A DNA stretch of 64,000 nt from Calditerrivibrio nitroreducens DSM 19672 (lineage in GTDB: Bacteria; Chrysiogenota; Deferribacteres; Deferribacterales; Calditerrivibrionaceae). The notes beneath the pieces are model-generated. The model made no database searches. It was not told where the DNA came from and saw only the letters and a list, made by a program, of their open reading frames with translations. The translations under genes and the position numbers were made by a program. The stretch covers positions 1-64,000 of the forward strand of contig NC_014758.1 of assembly GCF_000183405.1 (NCBI RefSeq), written 5' to 3'. Shown here piece by piece: positions 1 to 12,012 of this stretch; positions within the stretch are counted from its first letter, which is position 1; the number at the start of each line of letters is the position of its first letter.

Positions 1-37
1 CACCATTCTTTTTTCAACAAAAATTTCCAACTTCCTC

Positions 38-66
38 TTGACCTTAATTTCAGATAAGTGTATCTA
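38..66 (+). promoter_or_regulatory. Possible sigma-70 promoter for ilvA-dnaA
   Basis: TTGACC at 38-43 and TATCTA at 61-66 are separated by 17 bases. The -10 box lies only 7 bases before the ATG at 74, so a transcript from here would be leaderless or nearly so. This rests on sequence resemblance only. Confidence 0.3.
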
Positions 67-73
67 TTTTTTC

Positions 74-1276
74 ATGGGAATAGGAAAAATAGTAGAAGCG
101 TACGAAAGAATAAAACCTTACATAAAATATCTGCCTCTTTACTACTCCAATAATTTTTCAGAGCCGTATAAGGCTAATATATATTTCAAAATGGAGAATC
201 TACAGCGTACCGGATCTTTCAAACTTCGGGGTGCATTAAATGCGATACTTAAAAACTACGATAAATGTAAAAATGGTGTAATTACCGCTTCAGCTGGAAA
301 CCATGCTCAGGGTGTGGCCTTCGGTTGTAATCTTTTATCTATTCCGGCAGTAATAGTAATGCCTGAGATCACTCCCCTTGTAAAGGTGGAAAATACAAAA
401 AGGTACGGTGCTGAGGTGATTTTATACGGGAAATCCTACGACGATGCATATATGAAAGCTCTTTCCATTGCAAAAAATAGAAATCTTTTTTTTGTTCATC
501 CCTTCAACGATGAAGATGTCATAGATGGTCAAGCCACAATTGCATATGAAATCTTAAAAGAAAAAGAGGATATAGACACCATTGTGATACCAATCGGCGG
601 TGGAGGTCTCATTTCAGGTATATCCAAGTTTGTAAAAAATGTAAATAGTAGAATAAATATAATTGGTGTACAGGCTGAAAATGCCGCATCGATGTATAAT
701 GCCGTAAAAAAAGGTAATATAGTCAAACTTACAAACTCCAATACCATTGCGGAAGGTATAGCCGTAAAAGAGGCAGGTGATATAACCTTTGAGCATTGCA
801 AAAAATATGTGGATGACATTATTCTTGTATCTGAAAATGAGATAGCCTATGCAATATTACAATACATAGAAAAATCTAAACTTGTGGTGGAAGGTGCCGG
901 TGCAGCCCCCCTTGCCACTATTTTGTCAAACAAACTATCCGTAGAAGGTAAAAATGTAGTTTTAATTTTATCAGGTGGAAATATCGATGTAAATTTACTC
1001 ACAAGGGTATTTTACAAAGGTCTTGCCTCTACCGGAAGATTCCTTGAATTAACTGTAATATTAAAAGATATTCCCGGTTCGCTCGCTGCGGTTACAAAGG
1101 ATGTGGCGGATCTGGGTGCAAATGTTTTAGATATAAGGCATTTCAGATATGATGTAAACTTACCTGTTGGTTCAACAAAAGTTATTTTTCATCTTGAAAC
1201 AAAAGGTAGCTCTCACATTGAGGAGATTGTTCACACTCTTACAGAAAAGGGGTACGATATAAGTATATATGGATAA
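74..1276 (+). CDS. ilvA: Threonine ammonia-lyase (threonine dehydratase) with ACT domain
   Basis: This PLP enzyme deaminates threonine to 2-oxobutyrate, the first step towards isoleucine. It is about 400 residues. The PLP lysine is in SFKLRGA (about residue 50), the phosphate-binding loop is the Gly run PIGGGGLISG (about 175-185), and a C-terminal ACT-like regulatory domain covers about 325-400. This is the short, TdcB-like form with one ACT domain, so biosynthetic versus catabolic use cannot be decided. I chose the ATG at 74 because the protein aligns from MGIGKIVEAY; the reading frame stays open back to a TTG at 38. No Shine-Dalgarno sequence is visible, and a possible promoter -10 box ends 7 bases upstream. 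The 3' end overlaps dnaA by 8 bases, implying co-transcription or translational coupling with the initiator gene. Confidence 0.9.
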   Translation: MGIGKIVEAYERIKPYIKYLPLYYSNNFSEPYKANIYFKMENLQRTGSFKLRGALNAILKNYDKCKNGVITASAGNHAQGVAFGCNLLSIPAVIVMPEITPLVKVENTKRYGAEVILYGKSYDDAYMKALSIAKNRNLFFVHPFNDEDVIDGQATIAYEILKEKEDIDTIVIPIGGGGLISGISKFVKNVNSRINIIGVQAENAASMYNAVKKGNIVKLTNSNTIAEGIAVKEAGDITFEHCKKYVDDIILVSENEIAYAILQYIEKSKLVVEGAGAAPLATILSNKLSVEGKNVVLILSGGNIDVNLLTRVFYKGLASTGRFLELTVILKDIPGSLAAVTKDVADLGANVLDIRHFRYDVNLPVGSTKVIFHLETKGSSHIEEIVHTLTEKGYDISIYG

Positions 1277-2600
1277 TAATCTTTGGGAAGAGGTATTAAA
1301 ATTATCTGAAGTTAAATTTTCACCACAAATAGTCAATACCTGGCTAAAACCCCTTAAAATACTTGATATGAGAGGAGACCTCATAACCATAGAAGCACCC
1401 AATAGGTTTTATAAAAATTGGGTGGAAGATAAATATCTCGAAACTCTTAAAAAGATATTTCTGGAGGAATACAACATACAATCGGAAATTCAGATTGTAA
1501 TAGGATCATCCACCCAGTCATATAGGGAACAACCTCAGGATCAAACTGTAAAAGCACAAAACACTATATTAAATAATTCAACAAATCTAAACAAACAGTA
1601 CACATTTGATAACTTTGTGGTGGGTTCTTCAAATCAGTTCCCCCATGCAGCCGCTTTAGCAGTGGCTGAAGGCTATTTTCAAACTTATAATCCACTATTC
1701 ATCTACGGTGGTGTGGGTCTTGGTAAAACACATCTTATGCATGCAATAGGTAATAAAATTCTGGAAAAATTTCCCAAGTTAAAAATACTATATATATCAA
1801 GTGAAGCATTCACAAATGAAATGATATACGCCCTTAAGTCCAAAACGATGGATATATTCAGAGAAAAGTATAGAAACATAGATCTATTATTGTTCGATGA
1901 TGTTCAATTTCTGGCGGGTAAAACGAGAAGTACAGAGGAATTTTTCTATACCTTCAATTCCCTTTACGATATGCAGAAGCAGATAGTACTGACAAGTGAT
2001 AAAGAGCCAAATGAAATTCCAGATCTTGAGGAGAGGTTGAGAAGCCGTTTCTCATGGGGTCTAGTGGCGGATATACAACCACCTTCTGTGGATGAAAAGG
2101 TGGCTATAATACTTAAACGATCAGAAATAATGAATATATATGTTTCCAATGAAGTGGCTCATTTTCTGGCGGAAAACCTTAAGGGTGATAATATAAGGGA
2201 TCTTATAGGAGCCCTCATAAGATTAAATGCATTTTCCACTTTCCACAACGAACCGATCACAATAGAACTTGCTAAAAAAGCATTAGAAAAATTTATAATA
2301 AAAAAAGATATAATTGTAACACCGGAAGCTGTTATTAATGCAGTATGTAGTTATTTCAATGTTAAACAGCAGGAGATAAAATCGAAAAATAGAAGTAGAG
2401 TTATATCCTATCCAAGACAGGTGGCAATGTATATTTTAAGGGAGAAGTTAAATTTACCTTTACAGGATATAGCAAATATCTTTGGAGGTAGAAATCATTC
2501 CACTGTACTACATTCGATAAAAGAGATACAAAATAGGATGCAATCGGATCAAGAGCTCAAAAGCGTCATAAATACAATCATAAGAAACATTTACAAATAA
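1269..2600 (+). CDS. dnaA: Chromosomal replication initiator protein DnaA
   Basis: DnaA binds oriC and melts it to start replication. The 443 residues show all four domains: an N-terminal oligomerisation domain (1-80), a variable linker (about 80-110), an AAA+ domain with Walker A GGVGLGKTH (147-155) and Walker B LLLFDDVQF (about 206-214), and a C-terminal DNA-binding domain with the signature GGRNHSTVLHSIKEI. The length is normal for the family. Its ATG lies inside the last codons of ilvA, without an obvious independent promoter. It is followed by a 265-base AT-rich spacer and then dnaN, the usual layout around bacterial origins. Confidence 0.98.
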   Translation: MDNNLWEEVLKLSEVKFSPQIVNTWLKPLKILDMRGDLITIEAPNRFYKNWVEDKYLETLKKIFLEEYNIQSEIQIVIGSSTQSYREQPQDQTVKAQNTILNNSTNLNKQYTFDNFVVGSSNQFPHAAALAVAEGYFQTYNPLFIYGGVGLGKTHLMHAIGNKILEKFPKLKILYISSEAFTNEMIYALKSKTMDIFREKYRNIDLLLFDDVQFLAGKTRSTEEFFYTFNSLYDMQKQIVLTSDKEPNEIPDLEERLRSRFSWGLVADIQPPSVDEKVAIILKRSEIMNIYVSNEVAHFLAENLKGDNIRDLIGALIRLNAFSTFHNEPITIELAKKALEKFIIKKDIIVTPEAVINAVCSYFNVKQQEIKSKNRSRVISYPRQVAMYILREKLNLPLQDIANIFGGRNHSTVLHSIKEIQNRMQSDQELKSVINTIIRNIYK

Positions 2601-2865
2601 TCCAACAAATTTCAAACCTCAGATTTAAATTTATGTTCAAAGATATCAATTTATAACATTAAATAGGTTTGGATAATAACAAACAATAAAACTAGCCTCT
2701 TTTTTTTAAACAGTTTTCAACATTATCCCACATAATTTTGAACATAAAAAATGTCCAATAATATTTTATCAATTCAATGAATTTTTTACTTGTAAACATA
2801 AAATAATTCGTTTATTATTACTATTGTATTTTAAAAAGATTAATAGAAATAATTGTGGGGTAATT
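2601..2865 (+). other. dnaA-dnaN intergenic region, candidate part of oriC
   Basis: This is a gene-free AT-rich spacer. A perfect 12-bp inverted repeat is present: TTTATGTTCAAA at 2630-2641 and TTTGAACATAAA at 2737-2748. TTTGGATAA at 2668-2676 is one mismatch from the reverse-strand DnaA box TGTGGATAA. TTATCCCACA at 2723-2732 and TGTGGGGTAA at 2854-2863 look like an inverted pair of DnaA-box-like 10-mers with one extra base. The stretch 2741-2845 is very AT-rich and could be an unwinding element. No exact TTATCCACA is present, so origin function is inferred mainly from position. Confidence 0.45.
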
Positions 2866-3972
2866 ATGAAATTTAAAATAATCAAAAACGAGGTCTTTTA
2901 CATATTACAAAACGCAGTAAATTTTATAAGTATCAAAAATACAAATACAATTCTTCAAAACATATACATTTCGGCTGAAAACGGTAAAGTCGTGTTCAAA
3001 ACCAACTCAATACTCTCTGGATTTTGTGCTGAGGTGGATCTGGATGTGGAAATGGAAGGTACCACAACCGTTATCTGTAAGAAATTATTCGATATAGTAA
3101 AGGAATTTTCAGATTCAGCTATAATTGAGTTTTTCTTCGATGGTTCAAGGCTTAAAATATCATCCGGTCAGGCAAACTTTTCATTGGCTACAATGTCACC
3201 GGAGCTTTTTCCGGCCATGTCAGATATAACACCTGAATATAGTTTAAAAATCGATTCTTCACAACTTGCAGATGCCTTAGATAAAACACTTTTCTGTGTG
3301 GCAACCAATGCGACGAAAATAGAATTTACAGGGTTACATTTAAAGGTATACGGGAATAAACTCGAGCTTCACTCATCTGATTTTCAAAGGATATCATCTG
3401 CTGTTATTACTCTTCCGGAAGAGCAATCTGATGAATTTATCATTAATATCCCCAAAAAGACAGCTTCTGATATTTTAAAAGTCCTCGATCGTACAGCTAC
3501 TGTGGAGATTTATACAGACTTAAAGCAGTTCATGCTTGTAGCTGGAAATATAAAGATATATTCAAGACTAATTGAAAAAGCAGTAAAATCTATCAATACA
3601 TTATTCTCTTCTGAAACTCCAATAGAAGTTGTCGTCGATAAAAATAGTTTATCGGATAATATAAGAAAGGTTCTTCCCATATCTACTGAAATTACACATG
3701 CAATTGTTTTATCTTTATCTTCAGATCAGATTACCGTTTATACACTTGAAACCGAGTACGGACAAGGTTTTGATAAATTAAATCCTATAAAATTTACTGG
3801 AGATCCAATAGATGTAATTTTAAATGGCAAACTATTACTTGAAATTTTATCACATATCGACTGTAACAATGTGATTTTAAAATTAAGTGGAAGGAGAAAT
3901 CCCGTATTTATATATCCAGAATATGGTAATTATAAATACCTCATTGTACCACTTGCAATGGATAGAGGCTAA
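2866..3972 (+). CDS. dnaN: DNA polymerase III beta subunit (sliding clamp)
   Basis: DnaN forms the ring that tethers the replicative polymerase to DNA. From the ATG at 2866 the protein is 368 residues, the usual family length, and begins MKFKIIKNEVFY. An upstream in-frame codon at 2824 would add 14 residues with no family counterpart. The three-fold clamp architecture is consistent with the length, and the C-terminal YLIVPLAMDRG resembles the usual clamp terminus (Y-x-x-M-P-hydrophobic). It sits between dnaA and recF, and recF follows after 11 bases. Confidence 0.95.
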   Translation: MKFKIIKNEVFYILQNAVNFISIKNTNTILQNIYISAENGKVVFKTNSILSGFCAEVDLDVEMEGTTTVICKKLFDIVKEFSDSAIIEFFFDGSRLKISSGQANFSLATMSPELFPAMSDITPEYSLKIDSSQLADALDKTLFCVATNATKIEFTGLHLKVYGNKLELHSSDFQRISSAVITLPEEQSDEFIINIPKKTASDILKVLDRTATVEIYTDLKQFMLVAGNIKIYSRLIEKAVKSINTLFSSETPIEVVVDKNSLSDNIRKVLPISTEITHAIVLSLSSDQITVYTLETEYGQGFDKLNPIKFTGDPIDVILNGKLLLEILSHIDCNNVILKLSGRRNPVFIYPEYGNYKYLIVPLAMDRG

Positions 3973-3983
3973 TTTTTTAAAAG

Positions 3984-4991
3984 ATGTATCTAAAAGATAT
4001 AAAGCTGAGAAACTTTAGAAACCATATAAATAGTATCTTCTCGTTTGATATTAAAAATTATATCACAGGTAAAAATGGATCTGGTAAAACATCAATATTA
4101 GAAAGTATTTCTCTTATTTTTACAGGTAAAAGCTTTAAAACTAATAAATTGAAATCTATAATAAATATCGATAAAAATTTTTTTGAAATATCGTCTAACT
4201 TTAGTGATGATAATGTAAACTATGACATTACTTTATATTATGATACAAAAAAAAGATTGACAATAAATGGTAAAAGACCAGAAAATATCATAAACTTTTA
4301 TCATAACCATCCCGTTATTTTTTATTCTCCCGAAAATGAAGGTTTTTTATCTAAAGAACAGGAGATAAGAAGAAATTTTTTAGATAGATCAATTTTTTAT
4401 CTTGATATATCTTATATCGATAGTTTGCTTGGGTATAATAAGTTATTGGAATTAAAAAAAAAATATATCTTAAAAGATGTCAAAGATAGTTTGCTCTATA
4501 AATCAATTCATGAAAAGATGTCTAATTATATTAAAGATATTCAAAATAAAAGATCAAATTTAATAAAAAGTTTTAATACTTACATAGAAAAATATTTGAG
4601 AGATATTCCATCTTTAAATACCGAATTTTTTTCCTTATCCTACATTCCAAATCATCTTGATGAGGATCTTCTTGATAAAGAGCTCATTTTAAAAAAAGTA
4701 TTATCTGGACCTCATAGGGACAAGATTACTTTTAATCTAAATGGTGAGTCTTTTGAAAACATAGCTTCTTTTGGACAAAGAAAAAGTTTATCTTTATGTT
4801 GTATTTATTGTTTTTTAAAAGTTGTTGAAGATTTTTCAAAAAAGAGTATAATTCTTCTTTTGGATGAGCTTGAAAGTGGTCTTGATGTGGAAAGAGTTTC
4901 TTTTTTTATGGAACTCTTTGATAAATATCAATATTTTTTGACAGGACAATCTAAAATAGATAAAGATATAAATATAATAAAACTTTCGTGA
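3984..4991 (+). CDS. recF: DNA replication and repair protein RecF
   Basis: RecF is an SMC-like ATPase that helps load RecA at gaps. The 335 residues contain Walker A GKNGSGKTS near residue 33, an ABC-like signature in the ASFGQRKSLSL segment, and Walker B/D-loop ILLLDELESGLD near 293. It is slightly shorter than the 350-370 typical of the family. It lies 11 bases after dnaN and 6 bases before gyrB, the classical order. It is noticeably richer in A/T and Lys/Asn/Ile codons than its neighbours. Confidence 0.95.
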   Translation: MYLKDIKLRNFRNHINSIFSFDIKNYITGKNGSGKTSILESISLIFTGKSFKTNKLKSIINIDKNFFEISSNFSDDNVNYDITLYYDTKKRLTINGKRPENIINFYHNHPVIFYSPENEGFLSKEQEIRRNFLDRSIFYLDISYIDSLLGYNKLLELKKKYILKDVKDSLLYKSIHEKMSNYIKDIQNKRSNLIKSFNTYIEKYLRDIPSLNTEFFSLSYIPNHLDEDLLDKELILKKVLSGPHRDKITFNLNGESFENIASFGQRKSLSLCCIYCFLKVVEDFSKKSIILLLDELESGLDVERVSFFMELFDKYQYFLTGQSKIDKDINIIKLS

Positions 4992-7388
<2,397 letters not shown>

Positions 7389-7408
7389 TTAAGATATAAG
7401 GAGTTTTA

Positions 7409-9826
7409 ATGAGTAATAAAGAAAAGGGTATTATTGATATAAGTATAGAGGATTCGATAAAATCCAGTTATCTGGATTATGCAATGAGTGTAATTGTTGG
7501 TAGAGCCTTACCTGATGTGCGGGATGGTCTTAAACCTGTGCATCGTAGGGTTTTATATGCTATGTATGAAATGGGGTTGTCCCATAATAAACCGTATAAA
7601 AAATCCGCAAGGGTGGTGGGGGATGTTATAGGTAAATTTCACCCCCACGGTGATTCTGCCGTATATGATACCCTTGTGAGACTGGCCCAGGATTTCTCCA
7701 TGAGGTACCCCCTTGTGGATGGACAGGGGAATTTCGGTTCAGTGGATGGTGATTCCGCCGCTGCAATGAGATATACAGAAGTACGTATGGCTAAAATTAC
7801 TGACGAATTGCTCCTTGATATTGATAAAGATACTGTTGATTTTGCTCCCAATTATGATGGTTCCATTGAGGAGCCTCTTGTATTGCCCACACGTGTACCA
7901 AACCTTCTAATTAATGGATCAAGCGGTATTGCTGTGGGTATGGCCACAAATATCCCTCCACATAATTTAGGAGAGGTGGTGGATGCTTTAATTCATAGGA
8001 TAGATAACCCGGAATCGACACTTGATGATATATTAAAATTCATAAAAGGTCCAGATTTCCCTACTGCTGGGATTCTGATGGGGGTATCAGATCTCAAGAC
8101 AGCTTACCTTACCGGTAGAGGTGCCATAAAAATTCGCGCGAGGGCGGAGATTCAACAGCTTAAATCTGGTAAGGAGCAGATCGTAATTACCGAGATACCG
8201 TACCAGGTGAATAAATCATCCCTTATTGAAAAGATTGCCGAATTGGTCAGGGATAAGGTTATAGTTGGAATTACAGAGTTGAGGGACGAATCTGATAGGG
8301 ATGGAATAAGAGTTGTGATTGAAATTAAAAAGGGAGAATTGCCGGATGTAATACTAAATCAGTTGTATAAATTTACTCAGATGGAAGTGACATTCGGTAT
8401 AAATACCGTTGCTTTAGTTAACGGCAGACCCCAAACGTTACCCCTTTTAAAGATTTTAGATGAATTTATAGGTCATAGGATTACCATTGTTACCCGTAGA
8501 ACCAAATTTTTGCTTAGAAAAGCTGAGGAAAGGCTTCATATATTAGAAGGGCTCAAAACTGCGGTGGAGAATATAGATGAAGTTATTGCCATCATCAAAG
8601 GATCCGCAGATGTGAAAGAGGCAAAAGCTAAGTTGATAGATCGTTTCTCTTTTTCCGATCTTCAGGTTTCGGCTATTTTAGATATGAAGTTGCAAAAGTT
8701 GACAGGATTAGAAATCGAAAAGTTAGTTGAGGAGTATAAAGAAACTCTAAAAAATATTGAATATTATAAATCAATTTTAAATAATCATCAAATCCTTATG
8801 GGTATTATCAAGGATGAGTTGCTGGAGATCAAGGATAAATATGCGGATAAGAGAAGAACCGAGATTGTTTACGACCATAATGAACTAAGTATTGAGGATC
8901 TTATCCCTGACACTGAAATGGTTGTGACAATTACCAATCAGGGTTATATAAAACGAACACCTCTAAGCTTTTTTTCTTCACAAAAAAGAGGTGGTAAAGG
9001 TAAGTCCGCCACTTTGAGTAAAGGGGAAGACTTCATAGAAACCCTTATAGTTACCTCAAACCATTCTAAATTGCTTTTTTTCACCAATCAGGGGAAAATT
9101 CACTTCTTAAAGGTTTATGAACTTCCAGAATCTGCTCCAGGTACAAGGGGTAGACATATTTCAAATCTTCTTTCATTTTCTCAAGGGGAATATATAGCTT
9201 CCGTTGTCACTCTTTCGGATCTTGATCACGATAAATATATTTTTATGTGTACGAAGTATGGTATTGTAAAAAAGACAGCAGTGGAGGAATTTAAAAGTGG
9301 TAGAAGTGGTATTGTGGCGATGAAGCTGAGGGAGAATGATGAACTTGTTTCAACAGTTATAACCACAGATAATGATAATATTACCATTGCCACGAGGAAT
9401 GGCAAAACGATACAGTTTGAATCTAAAGAAGTAAGAGATATGGGAAGAACCGCCACAGGTGTTAGGGGAATTACTTTAGAAGAGGATGATTATGTAGTTT
9501 CTATGGAGGTTCTCACCGGTGCGCCTTTTATCCTTACAGTTACATCTAATGGGTATGGTAAATGCTCCCTTGTTTCCGATTATAGAATTCAGTCAAGGGG
9601 TGGAAAAGGACTTAAACTTTCAAAGGTAACACCGAAGACGGGTCCTATTGTTGGTGCCAAGCAAGTAAAGCTTGAAGATGATGTTATGCTGATGAGTAAA
9701 ACTGGAAAGATTATAAGGATTGCTGTCTCTGATATACCTGTTTTAGGCAGGGATACTCAGGGTGTTAAACTTATGAGTGTTGCAGATGATGAGATAGTGT
9801 CATTTGCAATAGTAAAGGAGGAATAA
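7409..9826 (+). CDS. gyrA: DNA gyrase subunit A
   Basis: GyrA is the DNA cleavage and wrapping subunit. In 805 residues it has the active-site Tyr in [10 protein letters not shown], the winged-helix [17 protein letters not shown], and a C-terminal beta-pinwheel. The GyrA box reads QKRGGKG, close to the canonical QRRGGKG, which supports gyrase rather than topoisomerase IV. The quinolone-determining positions equivalent to E. coli Ser83 and Asp87 are Ser and Asp, the susceptible wild-type form. A good Shine-Dalgarno (AAGGAG) precedes the ATG. folD starts one base after its stop codon. Confidence 0.97.
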   Translation: MSNKEKGIIDISIEDSIKSSYLDYAMSVIVGRALPDVRDGLKPVHRRVLYAMYEMGLSHNKPYKKSARVVGDVIGKFHPHGDSAVYDTLVRLAQDFSMRYPLVDGQGNFGSVDGDSAAAMRYTEVRMAKITDELLLDIDKDTVDFAPNYDGSIEEPLVLPTRVPNLLINGSSGIAVGMATNIPPHNLGEVVDALIHRIDNPESTLDDILKFIKGPDFPTAGILMGVSDLKTAYLTGRGAIKIRARAEIQQLKSGKEQIVITEIPYQVNKSSLIEKIAELVRDKVIVGITELRDESDRDGIRVVIEIKKGELPDVILNQLYKFTQMEVTFGINTVALVNGRPQTLPLLKILDEFIGHRITIVTRRTKFLLRKAEERLHILEGLKTAVENIDEVIAIIKGSADVKEAKAKLIDRFSFSDLQVSAILDMKLQKLTGLEIEKLVEEYKETLKNIEYYKSILNNHQILMGIIKDELLEIKDKYADKRRTEIVYDHNELSIEDLIPDTEMVVTITNQGYIKRTPLSFFSSQKRGGKGKSATLSKGEDFIETLIVTSNHSKLLFFTNQGKIHFLKVYELPESAPGTRGRHISNLLSFSQGEYIASVVTLSDLDHDKYIFMCTKYGIVKKTAVEEFKSGRSGIVAMKLRENDELVSTVITTDNDNITIATRNGKTIQFESKEVRDMGRTATGVRGITLEEDDYVVSMEVLTGAPFILTVTSNGYGKCSLVSDYRIQSRGGKGLKLSKVTPKTGPIVGAKQVKLEDDVMLMSKTGKIIRIAVSDIPVLGRDTQGVKLMSVADDEIVSFAIVKEE

Positions 9827-9827
9827 A

Positions 9828-10685
9828 ATGGCTATAGTGATGGATGGAAAAAAGTTGTCTGAAAAGATAAGGGGAAGTCTTAAAGAGAAGGTTGCTTTTT
9901 ACAAAGAAAAGTATGATAGAGTTCCGGGTATAGCAGTTATCCTTGTTGGTAATGATCCTGCGAGCACGGTGTATGTTAATATGAAAGAAAAGGCCTGCCT
10001 TGAAGCTGGTTATAAATCTGTAGTAGAAAGGATCCCTGAATCCTCGTCAACGGAAGATCTTCTGAGACTTGTGGAAAAATACAACGCTGATAACACAATC
10101 CATGGTATCCTGGTACAATTGCCTTTGCCCAAGCAGATAGACGAAAAAAGGATTCTATACTCCATCGATCCCGCCAAGGATGTGGATGGATTTCACCCTT
10201 ACAATGTGGGCTTGATGCATATTGGTGAAGATACACTTTTCCCCTGCACACCTTATGGTGTTATGAAATTTTTTGAGGAGTACAACATAGATCTTACTGG
10301 TAAAAATGCGGTTGTTTTAGGTAGAAGCAATATCGTAGGAAAGCCGATGTCAGCTCTTTTGTTAAAAGCAAATGCCACTGTGACCATTTGCCATTCCAGG
10401 ACAAAAAACCTTCCCGAAGTTTGCCGTACCGCTGATATCCTCGTTGCAGCAATCGGTAAACCTAATTTTGTGACAAAAGATTTTGTAAAAGAGGGGGCTG
10501 TTGTGATAGATGTGGGGATAAACCGTTTAGATGGAAAACTGGTGGGGGATGTTAAGTATGATGAAGTGGAAAAGTTAGCCTCTCATATTACACCGGTACC
10601 TGGAGGTGTAGGGCCTATGACCATAACCATGTTGATGTACAATACCATGAAGGCATTTGAGAAGAGTATTAAGATAAACAATTAA
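9828..10685 (+). CDS. folD: Bifunctional methylenetetrahydrofolate dehydrogenase/methenyl-THF cyclohydrolase
   Basis: FolD interconverts 5,10-methylene-THF, methenyl-THF and 10-formyl-THF for one-carbon metabolism. At 285 residues it is full length. The catalytic Lys is in YVNMKEKACLEAG, followed by GILVQLPLPKQ, the NADP-binding segment VVLGRSNIVGKPM, and the C-terminal signature PVPGGVGPMTITML. Its Shine-Dalgarno AAAGGAGGAATAAA lies inside the end of gyrA, so translation is probably coupled. mnmE follows after one base. Confidence 0.97.
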   Translation: MAIVMDGKKLSEKIRGSLKEKVAFYKEKYDRVPGIAVILVGNDPASTVYVNMKEKACLEAGYKSVVERIPESSSTEDLLRLVEKYNADNTIHGILVQLPLPKQIDEKRILYSIDPAKDVDGFHPYNVGLMHIGEDTLFPCTPYGVMKFFEEYNIDLTGKNAVVLGRSNIVGKPMSALLLKANATVTICHSRTKNLPEVCRTADILVAAIGKPNFVTKDFVKEGAVVIDVGINRLDGKLVGDVKYDEVEKLASHITPVPGGVGPMTITMLMYNTMKAFEKSIKINN

Positions 10686-10686
10686 A

Positions 10687-12000
10687 ATGGATACAATTGT
10701 TGCTCCAATTACTCCTCTTATAAATTCTGCCGTTATAGTTGTAAGAATCTCAGGTGATGATGCATTAAAAGTGCTTAAACTTTTCGATATTTCGAATTTA
10801 GAACATAGAAGGGTTTATAACGCAACCTACTACGGTTCTGAAGTTAGAGATGATGTAATACTTACGTTTTTCAAAGCTCCAAATTCTTATACTGGAGAAG
10901 ATGTACTTGAGGTATCTTTTCATGGTAACCCACTTATTGTGTCATCTTTTATTTCAGACTGCTATAAGTTGGGCTTCCGCTTTGCTGAGCCGGGTGAATT
11001 TACCAAAAGAAGGTTCTTAAATGGTAAAATAGATCTCTCCCAGGCGGAATCGATTCTGGATCTTATCAATTCGAAATCGAAATATTCTATCCAATTTTCC
11101 TACAATACATTAACCGGTGCATTGAAAAAGAGGGTTGATTCAATCATATCAAAAATGGTGGATATCGGCTCTGTTATAGAAGCATTTATAGAGTTTCCAG
11201 AGGAAGAACTGGATCAATCATCTTTTGATAATCTTTATCATGAGATTGAGCTAATCTCTAATGAGGTATCAACACTTATATCAAATTATAATACCATACA
11301 ACACTATAAAACAGGTTTTGCTGTTGTCATAGCCGGTAAACCAAATGTTGGTAAATCTTCGTTATTAAACTTTTTACTTTCTCAGGAGAGATCCATAGTT
11401 TCAGATATTCCCGGTACCACAAGAGACTATATACTGGAATATGCAAATTTAGGTGGGATTCCGATTAAGCTTATCGATACAGCCGGTGTTAGAAGTTCCA
11501 GCGACACCATTGAAAAACTTGGTATAGACAGATCTCTTGAGATGATACAACATGCTGATCTGGTAATAGTTTTACTTGATGCCTCTTCTTTTGATGATGA
11601 GGATCGATATATTCTTGACATAACAAAGGATAAAACGAGACTTATATTTGTTAATAAGGTGGATTTAGTTGCCAACCTGGATATTGAGCATGACCTTGCT
11701 TTTTCTTTGAAATATTCCATAGATGTGGATAAGATTGTTCCAAAAATTACCGAAAAGTTGTCGTTGTCTGATTCTGATTCGGCTTACACATCAGTATTAA
11801 TTAATGATAGGCATCTTACACTTTTCAAAGATTTCTTATCCTGCCTAAATTCACTTGTAAATGGATTAACGTCTTTAGATCTTGACATAGCTGCATTCGA
11901 ATTGCAGCAGTCCTTAAATATTCTATACGAAATCACCGGTGAAAGGTATACGGATAGTATTTTAAATAATATTTTCGAAAGATTCTGTATCGGAAAATAG
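10687..12000 (+). CDS. mnmE: tRNA modification GTPase MnmE (TrmE)
   Basis: MnmE works with MnmG to place (carboxymethyl)aminomethyl groups on U34 of certain tRNAs. The 437 residues comprise the N-terminal THF-binding domain, a helical domain, and an inserted G domain with P-loop GKPNVGKSS, switch region PGTTRDY, G3 DTAG and G4 NKVD. The protein ends with the expected CIGK motif carrying the essential cysteine. It is immediately upstream of its partner mnmG and directly after folD, whose product may supply the methylene-THF used by the complex. Confidence 0.97.
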   Translation: MDTIVAPITPLINSAVIVVRISGDDALKVLKLFDISNLEHRRVYNATYYGSEVRDDVILTFFKAPNSYTGEDVLEVSFHGNPLIVSSFISDCYKLGFRFAEPGEFTKRRFLNGKIDLSQAESILDLINSKSKYSIQFSYNTLTGALKKRVDSIISKMVDIGSVIEAFIEFPEEELDQSSFDNLYHEIELISNEVSTLISNYNTIQHYKTGFAVVIAGKPNVGKSSLLNFLLSQERSIVSDIPGTTRDYILEYANLGGIPIKLIDTAGVRSSSDTIEKLGIDRSLEMIQHADLVIVLLDASSFDDEDRYILDITKDKTRLIFVNKVDLVANLDIEHDLAFSLKYSIDVDKIVPKITEKLSLSDSDSAYTSVLINDRHLTLFKDFLSCLNSLVNGLTSLDLDIAAFELQQSLNILYEITGERYTDSILNNIFERFCIGK

Positions 12001-12012
12001 GTTGAGGTTTTT

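Noticed and set aside
2824-2865. Earlier start for dnaN at 2824
   Set aside because: The extra 14 residues (MYFKKINRNNCGVI) have no counterpart in clamp proteins, and 2866 gives the normal length.
11721-11740. TGTGGATAA-like sequence as a DnaA box
   Set aside because: It lies within the coding sequence of mnmE (encoding Val-Asp-Lys) and is isolated; similar strings recur in genes as common codons.
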